Source of the DNA: CAYNRE01 sp964399535
Lineage (GTDB): Bacteria; Planctomycetota; Planctomycetia; Pirellulales; CAYNRE01
Assembly: GCA_964399535.1 (NCBI GenBank)
Contig: CAYNRE010000069.1
Span: 78,484-142,483 of the forward strand
DNA length: 64,000 nt
Direction of reading: 5' to 3'
The first letter of the stretch is position 1, and every line of letters begins with the position of its first letter. The notes under the pieces were generated by a model that was not told the DNA's origin, searched no databases, and worked only from the letters and a program-made list of their open reading frames with translations. The position numbers and the translations under genes were made by a program. Of this stretch, positions 7,751-16,937 are shown piece by piece.

Positions 7751-9448
7751 ATGTCGCTCTTCTCCTCCATTCAGATCGCCAACAATGCCCTGCGGGCCAC
7801 CAGCGTCGGCCTGCAAGTGGTCGGGCAGAATATCTCGAATGCCAACACGCCCGGCTACATCCGCGAGGAGGTGATTTTTTCGGCCGCGCCCGCGGCCCGC
7901 GAAGGCAAGCTGCAACTCGGCCTGGGGGTCGAAGTTCGCAGCATCGTGCAAAAGATCGACAACTTTCTGGAAGATCGCTTGCGCAGCGCGGTGAGCGACA
8001 CGGCGGGCGCCCAGGCCGAGGTGGAAGCGTACACCCAGCTTGAGAGCCTGATCGGCGAGTTGGGAGACAACGACCTAAGCACCTCGCTCAACAACTTCTT
8101 CAATAGCATTCACGATGTGCTCAGCGAGCCCACCAGCGACGCCGTGCGCAACCTGGCCACGCTGCGCGGACGGACGCTGACGGAAGATTTCAACCGACTT
8201 TCCAGCCGTGCCCGCCAAGTCCGTTCGGCGCTCAACGACCGCGTGGCGGGAACCGCCGACGACATCAACCGCTTGGTCGAGGCGGTCCGTACGCTCAACA
8301 TCCGTATTTCACAGGCCGAAGGGGGCGACAACTCGCGAAGCGATGCCGTGGGCCTGCGCGATCAGCGCCTCCAGGCCCTGGAAGACCTCTCCAAACTTAT
8401 CGATATCCAGGTTTCCGAGCAGTCGAATGGCGCCGTGAACGTGCTGCATCAGGGCGAATTCCTCATCTCGGGCGGCAACTCACGAACGGTCGTTTCCACC
8501 ACCGAATCGGACCGGGGATTGAGGGCCTATTACCTGGAAATCGCCGATACCCGCACCCGGCTCAACCCCCTCAGCGGCGAACTGGCAGGATTGATTTCGG
8601 CCCGCGACGAGGTGCTGGGGGGCTATCTGGACCAACTCGACAGCCTGGCCGGAACCTTGGCCTTCGAATTCAACCGGGTGTTCGCCTCGGGACAAGGCCT
8701 ACGCGGTTACCAAAGCTTGACCAGCACTAGCGCCGTGACCGATGCGGGCGTGCCGCTCGACGCGGCCGGGCTCTCCTATTCCCCGGTCAACGGCACCTTC
8801 GACGTGTTGGTCTACGACCGCAAGAGCCAGTTGACTCGCACGACGCGAATTACGGTCGATCTCGACGGGCTGGGCAGCGACACCACGCTGAACGACCTGG
8901 CTAGCCAGCTTAACGCGGTGGCTGGGATCACGGCGCAAACGACCGCGACCAATCGGCTGGAGCTGTCGAGCGACTCCTCCCAGTTGGAAATCGCCTTCGC
9001 GGGCGACAGCTCGGGCATCCTGTCGGCGCTGGGGCTCAGCACGTTCTTTACCGGATCGACGGCGACCGATTTGGGAGTGAATTCCGCGGTGCTGAACGAT
9101 CCGGGCAAGTTCGCCGCCAGCCGCACCGGGGTAGGTGCCGATACCGCCACGGCGCTCGACCTGGCCGATTTTCTCGACCGCCCTCTGGAAACTCGTGACG
9201 GCGCGACGCTGTCCGATGTTTACGACCGAATCGTCAACGGCATTACGCAAGGCGCCGCCGTGGCCAAGTCGGTGAGCGACGGCTTCCAGGTGTTCGAAGA
9301 GACGCTTCGCGGCCAGAAGCTGGCGAAAAGCGGTGTCAGCCTCGATGAAGAAGCGGTGCGGTTGATCCAGTTTCAGCGTTCGTTCCAGGCGAACGCCCGG
9401 GTGATCAGCACCATCAACGAGCTGCTGGGGGTATTGATCAACCTGTAA
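7751..9448 (+). CDS. flgK: Flagellar hook-associated protein 1 FlgK
   Basis: Forms the first ring of the hook-filament junction. Residues 1-60 hold the conserved SLFSSIQIANNALRA and GQNISNANTPGYIREEV region, and the C-terminus holds SGVSLDEEAVRLIQFQRSFQANARVIS, both part of the D0/D1 coiled bundle. The middle (about residues 300-430) contains a beta-rich domain with ITVDLDGLGSDTTLNDLASQLN and a following LxxLGL block, similar in design to the inserted modules of the neighbouring FlgL. The 565 residues are within the family's range (about 450-650). The ATG at 7751 coincides with the start of homology. Confidence 0.94.
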   Translation: MSLFSSIQIANNALRATSVGLQVVGQNISNANTPGYIREEVIFSAAPAAREGKLQLGLGVEVRSIVQKIDNFLEDRLRSAVSDTAGAQAEVEAYTQLESLIGELGDNDLSTSLNNFFNSIHDVLSEPTSDAVRNLATLRGRTLTEDFNRLSSRARQVRSALNDRVAGTADDINRLVEAVRTLNIRISQAEGGDNSRSDAVGLRDQRLQALEDLSKLIDIQVSEQSNGAVNVLHQGEFLISGGNSRTVVSTTESDRGLRAYYLEIADTRTRLNPLSGELAGLISARDEVLGGYLDQLDSLAGTLAFEFNRVFASGQGLRGYQSLTSTSAVTDAGVPLDAAGLSYSPVNGTFDVLVYDRKSQLTRTTRITVDLDGLGSDTTLNDLASQLNAVAGITAQTTATNRLELSSDSSQLEIAFAGDSSGILSALGLSTFFTGSTATDLGVNSAVLNDPGKFAASRTGVGADTATALDLADFLDRPLETRDGATLSDVYDRIVNGITQGAAVAKSVSDGFQVFEETLRGQKLAKSGVSLDEEAVRLIQFQRSFQANARVISTINELLGVLINL

Positions 9449-9506
9449 CCGCCACCCCCCGGGGGGCGCCCGCGGCGCCGAAGGCGAGAGAAGGCAGCCG
9501 ACCGCC

Positions 9507-11801
9507 ATGGCCTCGATCATTCCAATTCCCACCACCCGCGTGAGCGACGGCCTGGTTCGCCAGCGGTTGCTTTCGCAGTTGACCGGCGACCAGTTGGCCC
9601 TGGTTCGCCTGCAATCGCAAATCTCGACCGGGCGCCGCTTCTCCGCACCCAGCGAAGATCCGGAGGCGTCGCAGCGAGCCATTGGATTGCAGCGGTTGCT
9701 GGAGCGCAAGGCCCAGGTTGCCGAAAACGTGGCGGCCAGCCAAACCTATCTGACCGCTACCGATTCGGCCTTGAGCAATGCCACGGACCTGTTGCGTTCG
9801 ATTCAAAGCGACGTGCTCGGCGTATTGGGCGATGCCTCGAGCCCTCAGCAGCGCGCGGCCGTGGCCGCGCAGGTGCGCACCACGGCGAAGCAGTTGGTCG
9901 ATCTGGCCAACCGCACCTTTCGCGGCCGGTACCTGTTTGGCGGCAGCAAGACCGACACCCCCCCGTATCGCATTCAGAACAACGTGGTTTCGTTCGAGGG
10001 TAACCAGCAAAGCCTGCAGGCGTATTCCGACTTGGATCAACTCCACGTTTCCAATCGTACTGGTCCGGCTGTGTTCGGGGGGGTCTCGCCCGGGGTTGAA
10101 GGCAACGTCGCCCTGAACCCGATCGTCACATCCGAAACCTTGCTCTCGGACCTGAATGGTGGCCGGGGTGTGGCCCAGGGCAGCATTACCATCTCGGACG
10201 GCGCGGTGAGCCGGACAGTCGATCTGAGCTCGGCGGTGACCGTGGGAGACGTAATCGACCTGGTCCAGGGGGACCAGCTCAGCGCCCCGCTGGTTCGGGC
10301 CCGCGTCACTCCCAACGGAATTAGCCTGGAGTCCAAAGCCACTGCGAGCCTGACCGTTTTCGAAGTGGGCAACGGCCGCACGGCGACCGATTTGGGCATT
10401 CTCAAAACAAACCCGATCGGGGCGACCCGCGTTGGCGACGACTTGGACCCGCTGGTAACGCTTACCACGTCGCTGGCCGACGTGCTGGGGGTCCGCGCCC
10501 AATCGATCGTGGCGCCTACCGGGGTGAACAACGATCTGATTTTCGAGGCCACGCAGCGAGGCACGTCGCTCAACGACGTGGCGATTACTTTCGTCGATGG
10601 CGGGGCCGGAGTGCTAGGCGCCGAAACGGCGGTCTACGACGACAGCAATCCTTTGGCCAAGACCCTGACGATTACCATCGCCAGCGGCCTTTCGACCGCC
10701 AATCAGGTCATTGCCGCGGTAGCCGCCTCGGGAGCTCCGTTCTCGGCCCGGCTCGACACCACCGAGTACGGCAACAACGGCAACGGCGCGATCACGGCCA
10801 CGGCGAGCGACGCCTCGGCCGCCGGCCTTTCCAGCGGCGGTAGCGGTAGCGAGTTGGACCAGGCCTCGGGGCTGCGGGTGACCAACGGCGGCCAGACGTT
10901 CGACATCGACATCAGCGGAGCCCACACGGTCGAAGATCTGCTCAACACCCTCAACGGTTCGGGGGCCGGCCTGCTCGCCTCGATCAGCGGTGACGGCGCC
11001 GGCCTGGAGGTCCGCAGCCGCTGGTCGGGCGACAGTTTCTCGATCGGCGAGAACGGCGGTACCACGGCCACCCAGTTGGGTATTCGGTCGCTTTCGCGTT
11101 TGACGCGGCTGGACGACTTGAACCAGGGCCGGGGCGTACAGGTGGTCGCCGGCAACGACCTGCTTATCCGCAGGCCCGACGGAACGCAGTACGGCGTTGA
11201 CCTGTCGGGTGCCGAGACGATCGACGACGTGCTGGCCGCCATCAGCGCCGACCCGCTTTCCCAGGTCACCGCCAGGCTCTCGAGCGTGGGCAACGGCATT
11301 GAACTGGTCGCCGGGGCCGCCACGGGGCAACTGGCCGTGATTCCCACCGGGGGCAGCCGCGCCGCCTACGACCTAGGGCTGGTTGCCGATGGCGCCGAAT
11401 CGAGCGTGTCCCCCACCACCTCGGGGGGCAACGAGATCGTCACCGGCGCGGACCCCAACCTCCAAGAGGCCAGCGGCGCTTTTCAGGCCCTGCTGCGGTT
11501 GGCGGCGGCACTGGAGAGCGACGACGACGCCGACATCGAGCGCAACATGACCTTGTTGGACCAGGCACTCGATCAGGTGGTGTTTCAACGCTCCGACGTG
11601 GGCGCCGAACAACAGGGGCTCGATGCCCTGAAGACCCGGCTCGACGATGAAGACACCGAACTGCGCAAAGTGCTTTCCGACGAAACCGAGGTCGACCTCG
11701 AGAGCGTGATCACCGAGCTTGCCGCGCGGCAAACGGCCTACGAGGCCACGCTCCGCACCATCGCGCAAGTTTACCAGCTTTCGCTACTCAATTTTCTCTA
11801 G
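9507..11801 (+). CDS. flgL: Flagellar hook-associated protein 3 FlgL (enlarged)
   Basis: Forms the second ring of the hook-filament junction. The N-terminus (RVSDGLVRQRLLSQL, then LQSQISTGRRFSAPSEDP) and the C-terminus (RQTAYEATLRTIAQVYQLSLLNFL) are the flagellin-like coiled ends. At 764 residues it is more than twice the usual length of about 300. The extra mass is a series of beta-rich modules at about residues 210-640. Some begin with LNGGRGV or LNQGRGV and a VDLSxAxT segment. One, at DNA 10614-10755, has the form ETAVYD...LTITIASGLSTANQVI. The same modules occur in flagellin and FliD in this window. Confidence 0.92.
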   Translation: MASIIPIPTTRVSDGLVRQRLLSQLTGDQLALVRLQSQISTGRRFSAPSEDPEASQRAIGLQRLLERKAQVAENVAASQTYLTATDSALSNATDLLRSIQSDVLGVLGDASSPQQRAAVAAQVRTTAKQLVDLANRTFRGRYLFGGSKTDTPPYRIQNNVVSFEGNQQSLQAYSDLDQLHVSNRTGPAVFGGVSPGVEGNVALNPIVTSETLLSDLNGGRGVAQGSITISDGAVSRTVDLSSAVTVGDVIDLVQGDQLSAPLVRARVTPNGISLESKATASLTVFEVGNGRTATDLGILKTNPIGATRVGDDLDPLVTLTTSLADVLGVRAQSIVAPTGVNNDLIFEATQRGTSLNDVAITFVDGGAGVLGAETAVYDDSNPLAKTLTITIASGLSTANQVIAAVAASGAPFSARLDTTEYGNNGNGAITATASDASAAGLSSGGSGSELDQASGLRVTNGGQTFDIDISGAHTVEDLLNTLNGSGAGLLASISGDGAGLEVRSRWSGDSFSIGENGGTTATQLGIRSLSRLTRLDDLNQGRGVQVVAGNDLLIRRPDGTQYGVDLSGAETIDDVLAAISADPLSQVTARLSSVGNGIELVAGAATGQLAVIPTGGSRAAYDLGLVADGAESSVSPTTSGGNEIVTGADPNLQEASGAFQALLRLAAALESDDDADIERNMTLLDQALDQVVFQRSDVGAEQQGLDALKTRLDDEDTELRKVLSDETEVDLESVITELAARQTAYEATLRTIAQVYQLSLLNFL

Positions 11802-11986
11802 GCAGTTTTACTGTCCGTTAGTCTCGCCACGAGCCGATGGGAATGTTGTGCCGGCATGTGGCGCCGTTTCGGCGGTCCGCCTGCCGCACCGCGGCACAGA
11901 GCTGCCGCCGCCGCCGGAGAAACCGGGCCGCGCGTCGCCCCGGTGGTTTCTCCGCGACGAACCTACGCCAGGGAGGGCTGTACGGA

Positions 11987-12427
11987 ATGTTGAGAATCGC
12001 AACCTCGCGCTTTGGCGAGTTGGAGCTTGCGGAAGAAGAACTGTGGCAGTTTCCCGCCGGTTTGGTGGGGCTGGAGGGGTTTCGCCGCTGGGTGCTGCTA
12101 GGCGATCAGGCACTGACGGAACTGGCCTGGCTCCAAGCACTCGAGCAGCCGGAACTGGCTCTGGCCGTGGTCAGCCCGGGCAACTATGTCGCGCAGTACC
12201 GTCCGCGCGTGGCCGCCTCGGACCTAGGGCCATTGCGCCTGAGCGGGCTCGAGGAGGCACTGGTTCTGGTCATCGTCGGGCGTCAGGGCCCGCGCGTGAC
12301 CCTGAATCTGAAGGCTCCACTGATTCTCAATCCGTCGCTGAAGGTAGGTCGTCAGGTGGTGGCCGGCGGGGATGAACCGCTCAGATTTGTCCTCGGAGAA
12401 ACCAGCGAGCGGCGCCGAGCCGCTTAA
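11987..12427 (+). CDS. fliW: Flagellar assembly factor FliW
   Basis: Binds flagellin and antagonises CsrA, so that flagellin translation follows export. The 146 residues show the family features: a FGELELAEEELWQFPAGLVGLEGFRRW opening (split here as FGELEL and FPAGLVGLE), and the hallmark TLNLKAPLILN before the C-terminal tail. ATG at 11987 has a strong ribosome site, GGGAGGG, about ten bases upstream; the frame is open further upstream but without homology. csrA follows after 161 bases, reproducing the common fliW-csrA pairing. Confidence 0.92.
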   Translation: MLRIATSRFGELELAEEELWQFPAGLVGLEGFRRWVLLGDQALTELAWLQALEQPELALAVVSPGNYVAQYRPRVAASDLGPLRLSGLEEALVLVIVGRQGPRVTLNLKAPLILNPSLKVGRQVVAGGDEPLRFVLGETSERRRAA

Positions 12428-12588
12428 TCCGCCCGCTTCGCCGTCCGGGGGGAAGCAGGTTTCCCCGGGCCCAACGTGCTCCACCAACCGACCAACCCAG
12501 GCCAGGTTACGGCACCCGGGGGTTGCCCTCCCGCGGGGCCTTCCGGGCCGATAGACCGCTCGCCCAGAAAAGCGAAGGGAGTCAGACG

Positions 12589-12843
12589 ATGCTTGTTCTG
12601 TCGAGACAGCGCGACGAGAGCATCATCATTGGTGACAACATTGTCATCACCATTGTCGATATTCGTGGGGACAAAGTGCGCCTGGGGATCAACGCCCCCA
12701 CTGAGATCCCAGTCCATCGGCAAGAGGTGTACGAGGCCATTCAGCGCGAGAACCTGAGGGCCGCCCAACTCGATCCCAACGATGTGCAGCCGGTCGCCAA
12801 GATGCGGCCCGGCGTGCGTGGCCGATCGAACCCCGAATCCTAA
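12589..12843 (+). CDS. csrA: Carbon storage regulator CsrA (copy 1, flagellar)
   Basis: A small RNA-binding dimer that blocks translation at GGA motifs near ribosome sites. The first 60 residues are canonical: MLVLSRQRDESIIIG, then RGDKVRLGINAP and EIPVHRQEVYEAI, including the Arg of VHR that contacts RNA. It has 84 residues; the tail after residue 60 is extended and charged. The start at 12589 is set by the family; AAGGGAG gives a ribosome site. It closes the flgF-csrA operon. Its TAA stop overlaps the stop codon of the convergent methyltransferase gene. Confidence 0.95.
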   Translation: MLVLSRQRDESIIIGDNIVITIVDIRGDKVRLGINAPTEIPVHRQEVYEAIQRENLRAAQLDPNDVQPVAKMRPGVRGRSNPES

Positions 12844-13646
12844 ACCTGGCGATCCCGGCCCTGGCGCGCGGTCACCTCGACCAGAAGGTGCATCCGCTTG
12901 GCCGAAGGCAGTTCGTCGCGGCGGTGGTTCTCGAAGATATCGGTGTGCTCGAGAATCCGCACCTGCCAGGCTTGCCGGTCGATCTCGGCCACCGCGCCGG
13001 CGACGCCCCAATTGGGAAAATCGTCGAACACGGCGACCCCACCGGGGCGCAGCAAGTGCTGGCACACGCTCCAATCGCCCGAGACCGCTTCGTAGTCGTG
13101 CCCGCCGTCGATAAAGATCAGGTCGTACTGGCAGCCCCGCTGCCGCAGGATCGGCAGAACCTCGCTCGATAGCCCCTCGCAGAGCTTGATTCGCGAGGCA
13201 ATCTCCGGCCCTAGCACCTGGTTTAGCCAGGCCAGCGTTTCCGCGAGCGTGGCCGGCTGCTTGGCGTCGTTGCAATACGATTGGGCGAGCTGCTCGGCGG
13301 TAAGGCGACCGAACAGGTCAATCCCGCAATAGTGGGCCTTCCCCCCCAGGGCGTCGGCAAAGGCCAGCAGCCGGGCGGCGTTCGCGGCCCGGGCCACGCC
13401 GATTTCCAGGATCGAAAGCGAGGGCTGCCGCTCGACGTAGTAGAGCAGTTGGTCGTAGCGCAAACCGCAGCGAAGCGCCACCGGCACCCCGTGCGGTGCG
13501 TGCTGTCGCGGACTTTGGGGAGACGGCCCCTGGACGGTCGGGCGGACGGAAACCGTGCTCAGCGCACCCCCGCTCACCAGGGCCTGTGGGAGGCCGGAAG
13601 CAACCTCGGCGGCTGGGAATTCGCGATCGATGTAGAACTGGAACAT
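12840..13646 (-). CDS. Class I SAM-dependent methyltransferase (Methyltransf_24 type)
   Basis: A 268-residue protein with a Rossmann methyltransferase core: motif I LEIGVARAANAARLL near 80-94, an acidic ID at 109-110 after the second strand, and YDLIFIDGGHDYEAV (174-188) followed by RPGGVAVFDDF. The first ~60 residues are a low-complexity extension. The start at 13646 is preferred; an ATG at 13733 would add 29 residues without homology. The substrate cannot be read from the sequence. Enzymes of this type often O-methylate sugars, and the gene lies inside a flagellar region containing several glycosyltransferase-like proteins, so methylation of a flagellar glycan is a reasonable but unproven idea. 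Confidence 0.78.
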   Translation of the reverse strand: MFQFYIDREFPAAEVASGLPQALVSGGALSTVSVRPTVQGPSPQSPRQHAPHGVPVALRCGLRYDQLLYYVERQPSLSILEIGVARAANAARLLAFADALGGKAHYCGIDLFGRLTAEQLAQSYCNDAKQPATLAETLAWLNQVLGPEIASRIKLCEGLSSEVLPILRQRGCQYDLIFIDGGHDYEAVSGDWSVCQHLLRPGGVAVFDDFPNWGVAGAVAEIDRQAWQVRILEHTDIFENHRRDELPSAKRMHLLVEVTARQGRDRQV

Positions 13647-13752
13647 CCGCCTTGCGCCCCCAAGATCTGGCCGGCCAGGCCGACGCCCAAGCGTACGACC
13701 GCTACGACCGTTACCACCGTCATCGGCGGCCACTCACGTCGACTTGATGAGG

Positions 13753-13774
13753 AACCCGCGGGACCGGGTTTTTT
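13753..13774 (+). terminator. Intrinsic terminator candidate, + strand
   Basis: AACCCG and CGGGTT form a perfect six-pair stem with a six-base loop, followed directly by four more T residues. It is oriented to stop + strand transcripts. The nearest + strand gene upstream is csrA, about 900 bases away, so it would end read-through from the flagellar operon across the opposite-strand methyltransferase gene. Confidence 0.45.
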
Positions 13775-14021
13775 GGCCGCAGGAGCGGTCGAGCGCGATT
13801 GCCACGCGCCTCGAATGGGGGTTCCCAAATCGGTGGGCTGACCGCCTAACCCGCCCTCGGGGCTACGAATTTGCGGTCTGTAGCGGCCAGCGCCGGTGAC
13901 CTGACTGATATTTCCGACCGCTCAGGCCAATTCTCTTACCTCGCCGCTGGCAAGACCCGAGAAGGTACAGAAGAAGCACACGCGGTGACAGGAAGAGCCG
14001 GTATCGATTTACCAGTTTGCC
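13775..14021. other. Non-coding interval upstream of flagellin
   Basis: Part of a roughly 640-base stretch (13647-14291) with no convincing coding sequence between the divergent methyltransferase and flagellin genes. It holds the terminator at 13753, an eight-base inverted repeat CGGTATCG (13999-14006) / CGATACCG (14044-14051), the flagellin promoter candidate, and a long flagellin leader. Confidence 0.4.
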
Positions 14022-14049
14022 TAAAGTGCGCAAGCTGGGGCACCGATAC
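14022..14049 (+). promoter_or_regulatory. Sigma-28 (FliA-type) promoter for flagellin
   Basis: TAAAGTGC at 14022-14029 and ACCGATAC at 14042-14049 resemble the FliA consensus TAAAGTTT-N11-GCCGATAA, with six matches in each half and a 12-base gap. One arm of an inverted repeat overlaps the -10 half. The implied flagellin leader is about 235 bases long. Late filament genes are the standard targets of this sigma factor. Confidence 0.55.
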
Positions 14050-14276
14050 CGATCTTTAACCGCGAGATGTGCGCTCGGCGCCCAGGGATTGGGCGACGCC
14101 CCAGTGGCGGCGCGACGGCCGACGTTAGTGACTTTCCGTTGACCCTTATTCCAACCAACCAGTTCAGCGCCGCTGTGCAGCCTGCGAGCCGATGCTCGTA
14201 GTCGAAACAGGGCCAAGCTAGCCCGGAACTAAAGACTCCCCGCCTCCGGTCGGGCTTGCAGGCACATTACCGCATT

Positions 14277-14286
14277 GGAGGGCTGT
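14277..14286 (+). promoter_or_regulatory. Flagellin ribosome binding site with GGA motif (possible CsrA site)
   Basis: The ribosome site TTGGAGGGCT lies six bases before the flagellin ATG and contains the GGA core recognised by CsrA. Further GGA cores occur in the leader near 14084 and 14223. With fliW and csrA just upstream, this matches the Bacillus hag arrangement, in which CsrA blocks the flagellin ribosome site until FliW titrates it. Binding itself is inferred. Confidence 0.45.
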
Positions 14287-14291
14287 TCGGC

Positions 14292-16682
14292 ATGACCCGC
14301 ATTAACACCAACGTCAGCTCGATTGTGGCGCAGAAAACTCTCGCCCGATCGAACTCGCAACTTCAAGAAGCGTTGACCCGTCTGAGCACGGGTTTGCGAA
14401 TCAACGTTGGTAAAGACGACCCGGCCGGTTTGATCGCTAGCGAGGTGCTGCGGAGCGACATCACGGGCACCCAGCGGGCCATCACCAATAGCGAACGCGC
14501 CAACCAACTCATTTCCACGGCCGACAGCGCCCTGGGCCAGGTCAGCTCGCTGCTGAACGATATCCGCGGCCTGGTCTCGGAAGCGGCCAACACCGGGGCT
14601 CTGAGCGAAGAGCAGATCGACGCCAACCAGTTGCAGGTCGACGCCTCGCTGGAATCGATCGATCGCATCGCCCGCGTCACCTCGTTCCAGGGACGCCGCC
14701 TGCTGGATGGCAGCCTCGACTTCCAGCGCACCGCGCCGGGCAACGCCACGAACGCGGCCGTGGGGTCGGTCACCACGCTGCAGAATTCCAGCGGGGTCGT
14801 CTCGGGTGGTGCCGCGAACACCGACATCGTGCTCTCGGCCCGCACCTCGGGTTCCAACTACACGGTCCGGTTCATCGACAACGCGAGCCTTTCCGCCGGC
14901 AGCGAGATCGTCTCGGTCTCGGGCTCGGAGATCACGGTCCAGATCCGCTCGGGTTCGTCGACCGCGGCCAACGTGATTTCGGCCATCAACGCCCAAAGCG
15001 GCGTGGTCAGCGCCACCGCCTCGGGGGCGTCGGGCGGCTCCTTCACGGCCAGCTTCCAATCGGCGACCCGGGCCTCGGCCCGAATCACCGGTAGCGCCGC
15101 CGGCACCGATTCGCTCACCCTCACCGCCCTCAGCGGCGGCACCGCGGCCAACGTGACGATCAAGCTGATCGATAGCACGGGCTTGTCGGCCGGCAGCGAA
15201 ACGGTGACATTCTCCGGCGGAGAGCTGCAGATTCAGATTCGATCGGGGGTCACCACCGGTGCCCAGATCATTTCGGCGATCAATGCCCAGTCGTCGCTGT
15301 TCAGTGCCAGCGGCCTCTCCGGTTCGACGGCCAGCGCCTATGTAAGCGGCAACTTCCTGGCCTCGGCCGGCACCAACGACAGCGCCACCCGTTCGTTCCT
15401 TACCTCGGGCGGCGGCTCGGGCAACATCGTGGTTACGGCCGAGAACGCCGGGGCCGAGTACAACGACGTCACCATCCGCTTCACCAGCGGCGGTACGGCC
15501 GGCTCGGAGACGGTGAGCTACAACGCCACGAGCAAGGTGCTGAACATTACGATCCAAGACGGCGTCAGCACGGCGGCCGGCGTGGTCAGTGCCATCAACG
15601 CCCAGACCTCGCTGTTCACCGCGGCCCTAGCGTCGGGCAGCACCAGCGCCGGCATCGTCTCGGCCACGGCCTCGGCCGGCACGACTTCGGCCGGGTACAG
15701 CGAAGCTCAGGTCGACAATATCAGCATCACCCAGGCCAACTTCGGCACGCTCTCGGCAATCGGCCTCAATCTCGTGGTCGACCGCCAGGCTACCCAGGCC
15801 CAGGTAACCTACTCGGGTACGGCCCTGAATACCCCGGTGACCCTGAAGATCGCCGGCAACCGGGGCAACGAAGTGCGGAACTTCGGTGCCGGCACCTCGC
15901 TCGACGGAATCGCCGAGGCCATCAACCTGGTCTCCGATTCCACCGGTGTCAGTGCTCGCGTCGTCTCGGGCAGCACCACCAACGACCTGGTGCTGACCTC
16001 GATCGACTACGGCTCCGATGCTTATATCGAAACCGAAACGATCGGCAACCCGGCCCTGTTCCAAACCTACGACCGTAACGGTTCGGCGGTCAGCAGCCGC
16101 ATCACGGGCACCGACGTTCAGGTCCGCGTCAATGGCGTCACGGCCACGGCCCGCGGGCTCGATGCCTCGATCAATACGGCCCAGCTCGATCTCTCCTTCA
16201 CCATCTCGAGCCGGCTCACCGATGGGTCGAGCGTGAACTTCACCATCACCGGCGGCGGTGCGAAGTTCCAGATCGGTCCCGACGTGGTCTCCAACCAACA
16301 GGCCCGGCTGGGTATCCAGAACGTCAGCACGGTCACCCTGGGCGGTCCGAGCGGCAAGCTCTACGAGCTCCGCACGGGCGAGGTGAAGTCGTTGCGAAAC
16401 GATGCCACCGCAGCCGGCCGAGTGGTCGACGAGGTCATCAGCTCGGTCACGAGCCTCCGCGGTCGACTGGGTGCCTTCCAGAAAACCACGCTCGACACCA
16501 ATATCCTCACCCTCAACGACACCTTGGAAAACCTGATCAGTGCCGAAAGCTCGATCCGCGACGCCGACTTCGCCGCGGAAAGTGCCAAACTGACGCGGGC
16601 CCAAATCCTGGTGCAATCGGGTACCTCGGTGTTGGCCATCGCCAACCAGAGCCCGCAGGGTGTGCTCAGTCTGCTCCGGTAA
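14292..16682 (+). CDS. fliC: Flagellin (large, with repeated central modules)
   Basis: The filament subunit. The conserved ends are clear: RINTNVSSIVAQ, LARSN and LTRLSTGLRIN at the N-terminus, and AESSIRDADFAAESAKLTRAQILVQ (split: AESSIRDADFAAE, LTRAQILVQSG) with SPQGVLSLLR at the C-terminus. At 796 residues it is well above common flagellins (270-500). Residues about 170-640 are rich in Ser, Thr, Gly and Ala. They contain at least three copies of a module running AGSE-V, then ITVQIRSG, STAANVISAINAQ and SLFSA, centred near DNA 14950, 15250 and 15560. The Ser/Thr content offers many potential O-glycosylation sites. The gene has its own promoter candidate and terminator. Confidence 0.95.
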   Translation: MTRINTNVSSIVAQKTLARSNSQLQEALTRLSTGLRINVGKDDPAGLIASEVLRSDITGTQRAITNSERANQLISTADSALGQVSSLLNDIRGLVSEAANTGALSEEQIDANQLQVDASLESIDRIARVTSFQGRRLLDGSLDFQRTAPGNATNAAVGSVTTLQNSSGVVSGGAANTDIVLSARTSGSNYTVRFIDNASLSAGSEIVSVSGSEITVQIRSGSSTAANVISAINAQSGVVSATASGASGGSFTASFQSATRASARITGSAAGTDSLTLTALSGGTAANVTIKLIDSTGLSAGSETVTFSGGELQIQIRSGVTTGAQIISAINAQSSLFSASGLSGSTASAYVSGNFLASAGTNDSATRSFLTSGGGSGNIVVTAENAGAEYNDVTIRFTSGGTAGSETVSYNATSKVLNITIQDGVSTAAGVVSAINAQTSLFTAALASGSTSAGIVSATASAGTTSAGYSEAQVDNISITQANFGTLSAIGLNLVVDRQATQAQVTYSGTALNTPVTLKIAGNRGNEVRNFGAGTSLDGIAEAINLVSDSTGVSARVVSGSTTNDLVLTSIDYGSDAYIETETIGNPALFQTYDRNGSAVSSRITGTDVQVRVNGVTATARGLDASINTAQLDLSFTISSRLTDGSSVNFTITGGGAKFQIGPDVVSNQQARLGIQNVSTVTLGGPSGKLYELRTGEVKSLRNDATAAGRVVDEVISSVTSLRGRLGAFQKTTLDTNILTLNDTLENLISAESSIRDADFAAESAKLTRAQILVQSGTSVLAIANQSPQGVLSLLR

Positions 16683-16717
16683 GCCCGGGGCTACGAACGG
16701 TTCCCAAGCGAATCTCA

Positions 16718-16772
16718 ACCCGCTGGTCCCGCCCGTCCGATCTAAAGGACAGGGGGACCGGCGGGTTTTTTC
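16718..16772 (+). terminator. Rho-independent terminator of flagellin
   Basis: AACCCGCTGGTCCC at 16718-16731 pairs with GGGACCGGCGGGTT, broken only by small mismatches, and is followed by a run of T residues. It lies 35 bases after the flagellin stop codon and separates this highly expressed gene from the TPR genes. Confidence 0.85.
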
Positions 16773-16937
16773 GTTTTCTGCCGGTGAGAACGACTTTTCC
16801 GTCCCTCGCCTTCCGCCCAACGGAACCGGACCGCCTGGTCAGGCGATCCCCCCCTCTGGTTTCAAGGGGCGCGTCTCAAACTAAAAAAACGTGGTCCCCG
16901 AGCGTCGCGCACGGCTGGCCACCAGAGAAAGTTGGCG

